A stretch of 64,000 bases of DNA from Patiria pectinifera (Eukaryota; Echinodermata; Asteroidea; Valvatida; Asterinidae): the NCBI GenBank assembly GCA_029964075.1, contig CM057129.1, forward strand, positions 26,279,430-26,343,429, given 5' to 3'. The notes below the pieces were generated by a model. It saw only the letters and a list, made by a program, of their open reading frames with translations, made no database searches and was not told the origin of the DNA. Shown here in pieces: positions 12,401-24,400 of this stretch (position 1 is the first letter of the stretch; every line of letters begins with the position of its first letter). Made by a program: the position numbers and the translations under genes.

Positions 12401-15400
12401 CCCCATGCTCAATCTGCTGGACAGCATACGACCGGTCGAAAGGTACCGTCTCTATTTCATCTGTATCACAAATGACAACGGATTTTACAGTCAAGATATC
12501 TAATGAGCAAACAGCCAGTGTGCAGATGTTTCAGCACGCTTTGCAACCATTTCAGCTCACAAACACTCTGGCACAATTGCAGAATAGCCCATCTTTTCTC
12601 TATCCCACCTCGTAGCAGGCTATGCGTGTACGAAGTCACGCTTGACAGCTCGACCACAATATGCGTGCACTTCCCACTCCGTATCCGCGTAGCCAATCCA
12701 GTGGGGCTTCTTTGGACTTATTTGTTTTTAAATGGCGCGCTCTTGCGCCTCTCCCCAACTCAATCGTACTCCATATCCCTGTATCCGTGTAGCCACTCCG
12801 GGGGGAACTACTTTGGACCACGGACCATTCTTGCTCCTTTGACTGCGTAGCAATCAAATTTAAGAGGGTTATATTCGAGTGGCAGGGCATTCTGCAATTA
12901 CTCCAACACTCTGAAGCAACAAGTGGTGAAACTAAAAAGAAAACATGCATGCACAAATTACAGTAACTCACATACCACTGATGTAAATATAGACTTTGTA
13001 CATGTGTCAGTCCCTGAAGTAAAATAAAGGGCATCGAATACAATGAGGCTGTACTCTTATGACTCCACAGTAAAGACAATCTTTTTGAAGCTACAATTTC
13101 ACGAATATATTATTTTGCACTTGAAATTATTTTGATAATTTACCATGATTGTCCATTCACAGAAAAGTATTCCCACTTCTGGGAAGTACCAAGTCCCAAT
13201 AGAGTCCCTTTTTCAATGTTGCAGTTGACTTCATAAGACATCCTCACATATCCATAATAATTCCATCACAAGTCCTCCAGTCCCAATCCAACTCACAATC
13301 TCTTCAAATGAAGCGTGACAAAGCCATTCCTTTGTTATTGCTAATCCCCTGTTACTTTCAACTGGACATGCAAATTGATATATCATTTACCCGTGACTCG
13401 ACTTTGGACTTAACCGCAATACTGATTCATTTCAAATCAGTTACAGGAAATTATCATGATTTGTAGGAAATTGTGACAATTTAGAGAATGGGCCTGATTA
13501 AACGGATAACCACACAACTTTACCTGGCCCTTCGCCGCTGCTTTCATCCATTGACTCTGATGACGACGTCTTTTCTTTCGGCATGGACTTCTTCACCTCG
13601 CCGTGCGTCACCAGAAAAGCGTGGTTGCGGAACAGAGTGGCTTGCTTGGGTACGGGGCCCATGTGGGCGGCCATGGGGTGGGCCTCCTCTGTGTGTGATT
13701 GCTGCTGTTGCTGTTGGCGCTTACGTGGTGAGCGGCGGGGGCTGGTGCCGGGGTCAGGACTTGGGGTAACTGCAGCTGCTATATAGAAAAAGAAGAACAA
13801 AGCATCACATCAACATACTGCAGTATTTACTTCTTTCTTTCAAATCACATGGCTTGCTATCATGTAGACAAAATGTATTAGCTCAAACCAGCACCTGCTG
13901 GAGAAGTCATGGCATACAGTACTGATTCCAACAATTAATTTCTAACTCTAAGAGTTAAATGGCAGAATCATTTGCTTTACATGCATGTTGTTCGTCTCCA
14001 ATAACACCACTCAAAATCCAAAGAAGAATGTTGAAAACCTCACCTGTTGAACTTTCAACTCAGTGAATATTACACTTTTCAGGAAAACAGTGACAACCAT
14101 GCACAACCTTTTGATCACAAAACACAATTTCATCCATATCACTGTGAATTGTCAAAAATCAGTCAATTGACTGATCGTTGGAAATCAACTACATTTCTTG
14201 ATTTCTTCTAAATGACAGCAAGCCAGACGGATTAATTTCCCGACGTGTTTAGTACCGGTATGATCTTTTATCTAAGCAAGCATTTCTTTTTGATAATAAT
14301 TGGGTTGGTTAATGCAAATGATCCTATATGCCTTTAACCAGTTTGTGTCGGAGGCCGTGGTAACACGCACTGGCTGTTTTTATACACAGGCACGGCTGAT
14401 GGGTCAAGATGTCAAAGATTGCCTCGACTCGCATCCGGGTGATGTCTAAATACGATAATCCCATGTGTCTTTTTTACACACACACAAAGTCCTTGAAATC
14501 TGTGGAGGCAGGCCGTGTTGATCTTGAATTGGCCGTTCTACACAGCCTATTGTTCTACAATTTACCCTCCGTTGCACACCCCGGAGTGTTGAACAATATG
14601 AGGTTTTGGCAAGAAATATTGTATAAACACTGTTGAAATGACTCTTGTGAATCAGCATTTGTGGCATTTGGCTGTGTATCAGAAGTTGGCTGCTCTATTT
14701 TGCCTTTTTCGAAAATCGACATTGTCAGCAAAAATAATCCTGGCGCGAACGGGTTAAGCAAACTCATCTCTTTATAGTGACATATCACTCACTATGTCAT
14801 TGGTATTTCATGTCCTCAGTAAATTTCTTCACTTCACAGCTCTACTCACCTTGAGCAGCAGGTCTGCCTCGTTTCCGTGGCGATGGCGTCTCTATCTTCT
14901 GCTGCTCCTCTAATGGTGCCAGCTTCCGCTTGACTCCCTGACGTGACGGGGTCGTCTTCTGTGGTTGCCGTGGCGATTTCTCCAATCCGCCGCTGCTTGG
15001 GCTCTCCAGGAGACGGGAGCGAAGCCTGGTCCGCTTGCTGTAAACGATGTTGTCTGGCAGTAGATGTTGTTGAAAGACATTATAAAAAAAAGTCGGTTAA
15101 AGGGATTATACAACATTTGCTTTTGCTGCAATTTTTAGAAATAAATGGATTTGAAGGATTAGTGTACTGTAGAAAATATTGTTTAACTAGCTTGTTTCAT
15201 GTTTTGGGTTCGGAGATGCTGGGAAATCTAAGAAAACCAACCATGTTTTTGTAGTCCGGTTCCCTGACCCCAATTAAGATGAGACGTTGCAAAACATAAG
15301 AGAATTAGTCTAGCAGGCTTGTACCCCTTCACAGATGTGTAATCAATTGCAAAGAAAATGCAGAATGACTAAATATGAACATTTAGGAGCAGTTTTGAAA

Positions 15401-18400
15401 AAACAAATTACTTTTTCTCCAACGCTGGTCGGCCGACCAACGTTGGAAAAATACAAATTTTCTTGAAAATGTCAGCACACCCCGAGCCACAATTTTACAG
15501 GATGCTTTAGATTGTCTTTCAATAACAGTCCAGTGTGATTTTTCGTTATAATATGATCAATTCGTTTTTCGATGGTTGCAAATGTTGTATCTCCTCTTTA
15601 AGTTTGTCTGATCCCATCAACAAACACTGAGAGAATGACTACGTGAACTTCAAGTACAGACTCCGTTCACACAAGACCTCCTCAAACAGACACATTGCCA
15701 GGTGACCAAAGGTAGATGATACATGGGTTTGTTTACATCAGATAAAGGTTGTGTGTTCTTTGCACAACACATGTCAACCAGTTCACAAGAGGGAAAATGT
15801 GTTAAAAAAAGAGTACGTTTGAAATCCCTTCTAACATGCAGTTTATTAGTTGATTCTATTTTCAACAAATTTCATCAAATCAAATTATCATACTAATTTT
15901 AATCCCTTAAGAAGTTTCTCAAGGATGTTCATAGGTTACAAAGATCAAAAGACTCCTTGTAACTAACGACGAGTTGGCAGACGGTAAAAATGTATGCAAA
16001 AAATTGTAAGTTTCCTGAAATCATTTAAGGCTGGTAAAAGTTACAGTGCATTCTGTCATAATTTCAATATTTTAAATGAAGAGATTTGAAGGAAGAAATT
16101 GGCTGGAGCTGGGTTTGAACCTGCAACCTTCGGATTGCCATTCCAGTGCTCTTACCAACTGAGCTATCCAGCCCTATGTTGGGGTTCCCCATTTTGTCAA
16201 TGTCTTTGTTCAAGGGGCGCTGGTCAGAAGCCATAAACCCATCTATGTCATGTAGCCAGGGATCACGCCCAAAGTCACGATGCTAGCAACATTAGCAATT
16301 CTGTAAACCTTGAAAATAACAAACAGGATCACTCGGAGATAATACAGCATTTTATTACAACATAATTTAAATATGATTACTCAAAGTGCTTCATGTATTT
16401 GACTGATTATGAGTATTGTTGGTGGAAAAATCATGACTAAAGACACCAAACTCTCACCGAGACTGATGAGATTGTTGCCGCTGGTGCTGCTGCTGCTACT
16501 AGCGCTGCTGACTAGAGTAGCTGCTTGGTCCTTGGTCAGAATCACATGACGTCTCTCATATCTGATGTTGAATTGAAAGAATGGCACAAAAAGTTGTCTA
16601 ATTACACTCTAGGGGCTAACAAAGTGTGAATGTGGAGAACATAACCCTAACACCGTAGGCCCTTTTTGCTAGGAACTATCCTAAATCCTCCAAAAACCTC
16701 CTTATGTTCAAATAAAGGATACCTAGCGGCTCAATCCTTCAAAGTCGTCAGACAATCCTCCTCTTCAAACACCATTCATCCTCAAACCTCCAAAATACTC
16801 ATGTACTTCAACACCATTAATAAATTAATCCTCAATACTCCAAAATTAATCCTCATGTTTCTCAAATACCATTCATTCTCAATCCTCCAAAACCGACAGG
16901 ACGACATTTTTGGAGGATTGAGGTGGGTTAGGGTTAAAGACTGTTACTGGCTCAAAGTTTATCAAAAGGAAATTTATGACCATATCACCATGAAAACACT
17001 AAGGTAAGTGTTGGGGATGACAGTTTATAGACTAGATTTACACGAGACCACATTTTATATGACTGATTTTAGATGGAGAAACTCAGGGATTGTGACCATT
17101 CCCTTGAATCAAAAGCCCGTGTCTCACATGGCAATAACAGGCTACCTTAAAGAAGAAAGTGAGAGGCAAACTAAAATTTAGTTACACAAGATGCTTCGTT
17201 TGGCTTGGAAGGCATTTGGTTGCCTCACAATGGTCTGTGAAATTACCCAACATACTTTTACCCTTAGGCCCCGAAGAGATACACAGAACAGGAAATTGCT
17301 TTAATTCCAAACACCGCTTCCCCCCCCCCCCCAAAAAAAATATCAAAGAAAAAGAAAAATCACAATCATCACATAGAACAAAATCAACAGACTGCAAGGG
17401 ACATGAATGCATAGTTAAATGCATGGGTTTAACTTGAGATTAACAGTACGACAGACAGACAGACAGACAGACACCACATACCAGACAGCCCGACATACAA
17501 GGCAGACAGCCAACTCACCTGGACGTTTCATGGGAGATTGTCTGCTCTATCACATACCCGCTGGTATTTGCATCCGGGTCTTTGTAATATCCAACAACGA
17601 TACCTTCACATGAAACAAAAACATTAATACAACAGCTAAGTACTGATTGGCACAAGATGACAATTCTCAACAGGCTCTATCTGAAATTTGATCCACTTCT
17701 AATTTAGTTCGTAAAATGCAAATGGATCATATCATTATAAAGAGGGGGACAAGGTATCTAAAAACCAGGCTTAAGGTTGATTGACTCCAGAGTTGCAACC
17801 CAGTCAATCACAAGTCGAAATAGGCGTGGGCGGGATAACGCCAGCTAGTGACAACATTTATTCATTTGCACACCAGTTTGTATTGGTTGCCATGTGTTAC
17901 CATTCAGCACTCCAGACCCAAGAATCATTGCGTTTCAAGAAAATGGGTCTAGGAGCTAGATAATGTAAGCATTTCCCGGATTTCCACGCCCACATACACA
18001 AGTCAATCACAAGTCAAATCACAAGTCAAGTCACAAGGAACAGTGGATAAACACGGACAACAGAATGTACGATTCACACAGATGTCTTGAAATGAAATTC
18101 CATCACCAACTCCTATGCTGTTTTGGCATCTTAGGAACCTATTGCTCTGGAGGCAAGTGGCACAATTCTCTTTCAGCCGCCCAGTTTGGCCCAAGACCAC
18201 CGAGCACCAAAAAAGTATCACAATTGTGCACTGAACGAGCATCAAGTATTGAACACACACACATAAAGAGGAAGTTAGTAAACTACAATGCAACTAATTG
18301 TCAAAGCCAAATATCACCCATCATCATGTTTGGGCTGTGTAGGATTTCATGAAGTCCAGGATTTTCCAGGATTTTGTCATGACTGCAGGAACCATGAGAA

Positions 18401-21400
18401 TATCTTTGTTCATTTAAAGGGAATGTACATCATTGGCTTTTGCTGTAATTTTCAGAAATGAACTATTTGAGGGGTTAGTATAATAGATCAAATATTGATA
18501 TAAGATTTGAGGCTTTGCATGGTGGGGTATCGGTATCGTTTCGGTTTGCGGTAACACCATGTGGTAATAACTATACCATGTGGTAATAAGTTCTTCTCAG
18601 AACTAATATCTTCTAAGCAGTAGTTATTACCACATGGTGTTACCGCAAACCGAAACGATACAGATCAAATATTGTTACACTGACATGTTCGAAGTTTTGT
18701 GTTCGAAAATGCTGGAAAAACCAAGAAAAACAAAAATGTTCAAGTAATCTGGTAAGGGGACCAGTCTAGCTGGCCTGCACCCGTGCATGAACATGTAACC
18801 AATAGCAAACACAATTTGGACTGAAACAAATTGTAAATTTGGAGCAGTAGTTGAACAATAGTTAGGTTTTTCCAACGGTGGTCAGCCAACCACCGTTGGA
18901 AATGTGTACAAAATTACCATTTTCTTGAAAATGACTTCACACCAGGTGCCATTATTTTACAGGATGCTTTACACTGTCACTTACCAACATCCTAGTAAGG
19001 TATTTCGTAAAAACTTGGTAGTTTTATTTTTCGATGTTAGCAAATGTTTTTTTTTCCCTTTAAAAGTCTGTGACTTGACTTAAGACCGAAAGACTTTTGA
19101 TGGCCTAGTGATGACCTGTGATGACTTCATGATATTGGATAATTTTGGTTTTGATTATAAGTCCAGCCTACCTTTAGTATGCATACATTTCTTACAGTGC
19201 TTGTGACTCCGTTTGACGGGGCTAACCATGGCCGCCTAAATGAAAGTCGTGAGCTAATTGATCACTGTGCACTACAGTATGATTAACAGGCAAAGCGGGT
19301 CAATCCTGGCCAGACTTGCCCATGAGGTCGAGTGGTCATTTCCACTGGTCAATGTCCTTGGTTAATACAGAGAGATCATCAAGTACCTGCATAGTAGTAG
19401 CCGTCAGCATCTTCAGCCATGACACTTTGACCTCTGTTCAGCCACTCCTTGATGATGATGTCACGTTCATTGACTGTGCGGTGATCCCCGTCATCAAACT
19501 CTATCACAAACCTGATCATACAATAGTCTTTTGTTACCCACAGGGCCGTGTATTTTTTATTTGTTTTTATTTGATTATTATTCTTCGAACTTAAGACTTG
19601 ATCAATTATTCAAACATTCAAAATGTGCTGATCAAGTTTAAAGGTAGAGTAGATCATGTGCAGCTATCCAATAAGTAACGGACCAAATTATTGTTAAAAA
19701 GCTTACTTGGTTTAAAGATAATAAAGACGCTAAACTCCCATGAAATTATTCCGTCTGGCATGTTGTCATTTTGAGGAAAACAATAAAAGAAGGTCATTCC
19801 CAAAGACACGTCAAGTGACTTAGTTTTGGAAATTTCCGTTGGCAGTTGGTTTGTTATTGGGCGAATCATTGAACAGGTGCAAGCGCGATGACATGACGCA
19901 CACCTGGTTGCTATTGTTAGCAAGAATCACCAGTTCAGTGTGTGACATGCCGTAACAACAATCGGCTGAATGAGGATCATGTCCTGAAAGCTGATTTGGG
20001 GATGGTGCCATGACTCAGCAACTTTTGAATTGAAATCGAGATCCAGAATACTAGGTTTTCTGAAAATATACATTGTTCACAGAGCTAACGCTTCATCAAC
20101 TTAGTTGTTAAAGTCCCATCTTTAGATTTTGAGCACTTTTTTTATTTTTCACTAAATGGTTTCTCTGCTGACCAGCTCAAATGAAATTACACCCCCTGAC
20201 TTTAAAAAATCCGTCTTCACCTTGACAGCTTATCCTGATGGTGAATCGTGCCCGGATACCAGAAGCCATCCAGCCACTTGGTGTAAACCTTCAGCCCGGG
20301 AAGCAGCAGAGCAACCTCCCCCTCAGCTATTGGTAGAGTCTCACCTGCTGGAGGTTCAAACAGTGTGTCCCGGGGGAAGGAAGACGAGGGATCAGAGGTT
20401 AGCGGCTTGGTCGACTGCTGTGGAGGGGTGGAGGGCCTCCCTAGGCTTGCTGGGGATGGTGCTCTCTTCTTTGTGGTGCCTCTTGCTGAATAAAGCAAAC
20501 AAATTTAAAAAAGAATACATTTAAATTTTTGGTTTAAACACAAAAAATTATAACCTGGAACAATATTCAAATCTTAACTTCCTAAATGCCGAACTGCAAA
20601 CTGAGCTGTCAAGCATTTAGAAAATTCCAAATTTTCTCACAAATTTTAAGAGTGCAGTTAATTCTTGCCAAGAAGTATGTCATGCAGACAGTATTAATAA
20701 ATATGAACTTGCGAATTGTTATAAAGAAACTGATTTTCTCATCATTTATCTCTGAATAATGTCACTTCAACCAAATTGCAACCATTTGTGATGCGATCAA
20801 GCTACATTAGTCGTTTGTCGACCCTGGTCAAAAAAAAAAATTATTACAGATTTGAACAGAGCACAATCTCGTCATTACTGCTGTGAAAACCGCATGCTGG
20901 TACCATCTTTAGTTCAAACATTATGGAAGTCGGAACACCAAGAGATGTGATGAAGTAATGTAATGAAGTGGCCCTATTTTGGCCTGTATCTCCAAATAAA
21001 AATTTCCGACAAATTACTCATTTAGCTTGATCGCATCACATTTGTAGATTTAACAATACGTAAAAACAGAAAGGCTTATTGCGGTACCTTTGCCTCTGGA
21101 TGATCTTGGTGTACCTCTATCTGGGTCAGGTGACATTCTAGGATCGTCTTGTACATCTATTTTCTCCCCGGTGGCCTGCTGTACATCTTCTTTACTTGGT
21201 GCACTGGCAAGAGATTCTCTTCTTGTTTGTAGTGTCTGGGGCTCCAATTGTGACTCCTGCTGAGGGGAATGTTCAGGTGCTGGTTGCTCAACTGTTGTCT
21301 TCTTGGATCCTCCAAGGGACAACTTGCCAACTCCAGAGGTTGCAGCCACCGAGTCTTGACCCTTACCCTCTGACCTCCTTGTAGACCTCTGGACTTCCTC

Positions 21401-24400
21401 ACCCGAACTGGCAGATGGCGATCTGGTGACAGGGACTGTCACTCTTGCAGGTGTTGATCGAGTCCTTGGGATGGACCTCCTGTCGCTGGTATCCTGCTCA
21501 GATTGGACTGATGACGCCCTGGACGATCTTCTTCCAGATGGAGAAGACGGGGGATGGGGTGATGAGGAGGAGATGGCTGATTTGTCCTTTGTTTGCCTCC
21601 GCGACAGTTTCATTTCAGTACTCCTTCTAGGGGATTTATCCTCTCTGCCCATTTCCTTCACAGGGACACTTTCCTGAGACAGCTGCACAAGTTCAGCAAC
21701 CTTTGAGGCAGGTATAAGTCTTTCATGAGCTACAACCTCCTCTGGAGTCTTGGCCTCTCCCGCATCTTGTAAGGACAACCTCTGTGCAAAACCATCGCCC
21801 TGTTGATGATCTACCTTCCGTCTTGGAGTCTGATATGGTTTTTGAAAAACTGCTTTAGGATCTTGATCTGGCTGATGCTGGATCTCATCTCCACTGCCTG
21901 ATGAAGTTCTCGTCAGGGAAGGTGGCTTACTTGTCCCTCTGGTGAATGAAACCCTTCTAGGAATTGAAGGACCTCCCGCTCCTGGGCTCGGCACACCACC
22001 ACCTGCTTTTCTTTCATTCCCAGGGCTTTTGTCGGAGCCGGGGGAGCTCAGACTCTTATTCAAGCTAGGGGTGCTCTTGTCTGAGCCTGGAGAGCTCACA
22101 GTCTGCTTGCTGAGGGAGCTGCCGGTCCTGGAGATGCTCGAGAAGCTGCTGTGCTTGGACAGTGTCCCGCCACTTCCGCTGAGGGTCCTGACCAGACTGG
22201 GCGTGGAGCTGGACGTCTTGGAGTACATGGAGCTGACGTCAGCCAGAGAGCCAGAGGTCAGGGAGCTGATGGAACGAGACGGAGAGGGAAGATCCAGACT
22301 ATCCTCATCCTCAACTGTCTCAACAAGGGGTCCAACTTGTTCCTACATGAAAACATCAAAAGATTTACAATTTAAAATCTTTGGAGTAAGAAAACCAACA
22401 GAGCATAACAAGTGCAAAACTATAAGGATATGGATGAGGGCAATTCAGCATTATGGAAGAAAATTAATGTTCTCGACAAACATGAAAATGTATTTTTAAA
22501 ATCTTATACGTAGGCCTACATCATGTTGTAATAGACAAGATTATGGACTAGGAATAAATTATTAATTAGATACCGTGGATAATTGGTTCCGTAACAAACT
22601 TCACATTTTCTTCCATAATGTCAAAATTGCCCATGTACAAAGTACACATATCCACTTAGGTCTTTACTGCGTAGGAGGTCATTACTGGACCATTGACAAC
22701 ATTCCAAAGATCACCTCAGCTCCCTGGAAAGTACTCGGCTAGATGCTGCCATATTGGCACAAACAGCTAAATCAAACACAACAGGTACCCAATTACTCCT
22801 AGGTGGGAGAGGCAATGAGTGAACAAGTGTCTTTTATATTCCTAAATGTACCATTAGGAAGACAAGTTATCGTAATTTCTTCGATAATAGGGAGTCACCA
22901 GTCATTAGGGAGACACATAACATAACTGTCTCCCTAATGGCACAGCCCCCCTTTAAAGGCAAAATTTTCCTGTCGCAATTAGGTTATATTTATTGCTCGT
23001 GGTCTAATTAGTAAAATTACCAAAATTTGTAGAAAAAAGGACAAGGGAATATTTTTAGGGCACATTGAAGTTGGAAAAAATTGTGTGCACAAGTCTATGG
23101 GAAAGTCTCCCTAATGACCCATTGCAGGTAATAATTATTATTGTCATTATTAATTATTTCTGGTAATGAAATCAAGGATTCCTCAAAAGCGCCCTAGACA
23201 TTGTAGCTCGCCAGCCTGAAGAAACCCATAAAGACAAGACAATGAAGAAAAAAAAATTCAGTTTTAGAGGTGGGAGGAATCCCAGAAGAATATTTCCTGA
23301 AAAACTCACAAAATCGGGCAGTGACTGAAAACCCAATCCACATGTTGGCCCAGGCAGGAATCAAACCCGGGTCACAGCGGTGGAAGGCAAGAAAGTACCA
23401 ACCCAACTTGCCCAAGGGCACATGCATCACAATCTCAGGCTGGACTCGAACCCCCTATCAGCAGAATTACCCGCCAGATCTCCAGTTCAATGCATTAGAC
23501 AACGAGCCCCAGCAACATAGTTGGCAAACCTGAGAATTACACCTGCAGGTAATAAATATAAGGGAGAAGTTTTAAACACACCTGTAGAGGTTAACTTACC
23601 CGTGTTTCCCAGGTCTTGATCACTTTGCCGTCCACGATGATTTTCTCATGTATGAGCCGGTACTCCGTAGTTTGCCGGACGATGTGCCGGCGTGGAAGGG
23701 GAGGATCACTGGCAACCTGCAGTTGATGCAAATAAAATGACGGGCAGCTGTCAATCATTTCAAACAAACTAACAGTTTGTCTAAAATTTGCTCAAAAATA
23801 AAAAGATCAGGTTTTCCTTGTTGTGTTGGCTGTAAATGACTGTTCCCCACTTTAAGATGCCGATCCATCTCCAACATTTCTCCCACGTTAGGACTTTTAC
23901 CAGTATTTTAAAGTCGTATCACTTATTAACCTTCTCATTTATTTCTTACTCACTGGTTTCTCTTGTTTTTGAGATTGCTTTTTACGCGGTGACCTCCTGA
24001 ACTTGACCCCTTTCTTCTCCCTAGGCTGATCTGGCTGGAAGTCCGGGGAGGAATCATCTTGCTGGGCCTGAAGGACTTGCTGAGAGGCCAACCGTTGCCG
24101 ACCTGACCCCGGCCGTCTCCCACGTGTTGAAGACGTCTTGACAATGGACCCTGATTTTGAGCCAGGAAGACTCCCTTGCTTGGGAGTCGTCCTGCTTGCC
24201 AGTCCAGATGCTTCCAAGATTTCTTCAACAGGAGGGGTCTTCTCCTGTCCTGGAGTGGGGGCTTCTTTTCCTGTGTCCCTTTTCTTTCGCTTTGGTGTCT
24301 CGCGAGTTGTAGATCCCGGTGTTGTTGCACTCCTAGTAGTTTGTGGTGCAGCAGCAGCATGTTTCGTAAGACGTGTTTTGAGTTGTGGTAGTGGAGTTGT

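Noticed and set aside
12636..13079. 147-codon minus-strand ORF in a TP53BP1 intron
   Set aside because: Frame conflicts with the phase needed between exons 28 and 29; it spans a diverged direct repeat of about 90 bp (CCGTATCCGCGTAGCC units) and has no known motif.
13488..13786. Plus-strand ORFs of 93 and 67 codons
   Set aside because: Antisense of TP53BP1 exon 28, whose frame is fixed by BRCT similarity and phase.
21942..22499. 185-codon plus-strand ORF
   Set aside because: It lies antisense to TP53BP1 exon 22 (Ser/Pro-rich, few stops on the other strand); no domain and no splice logic.
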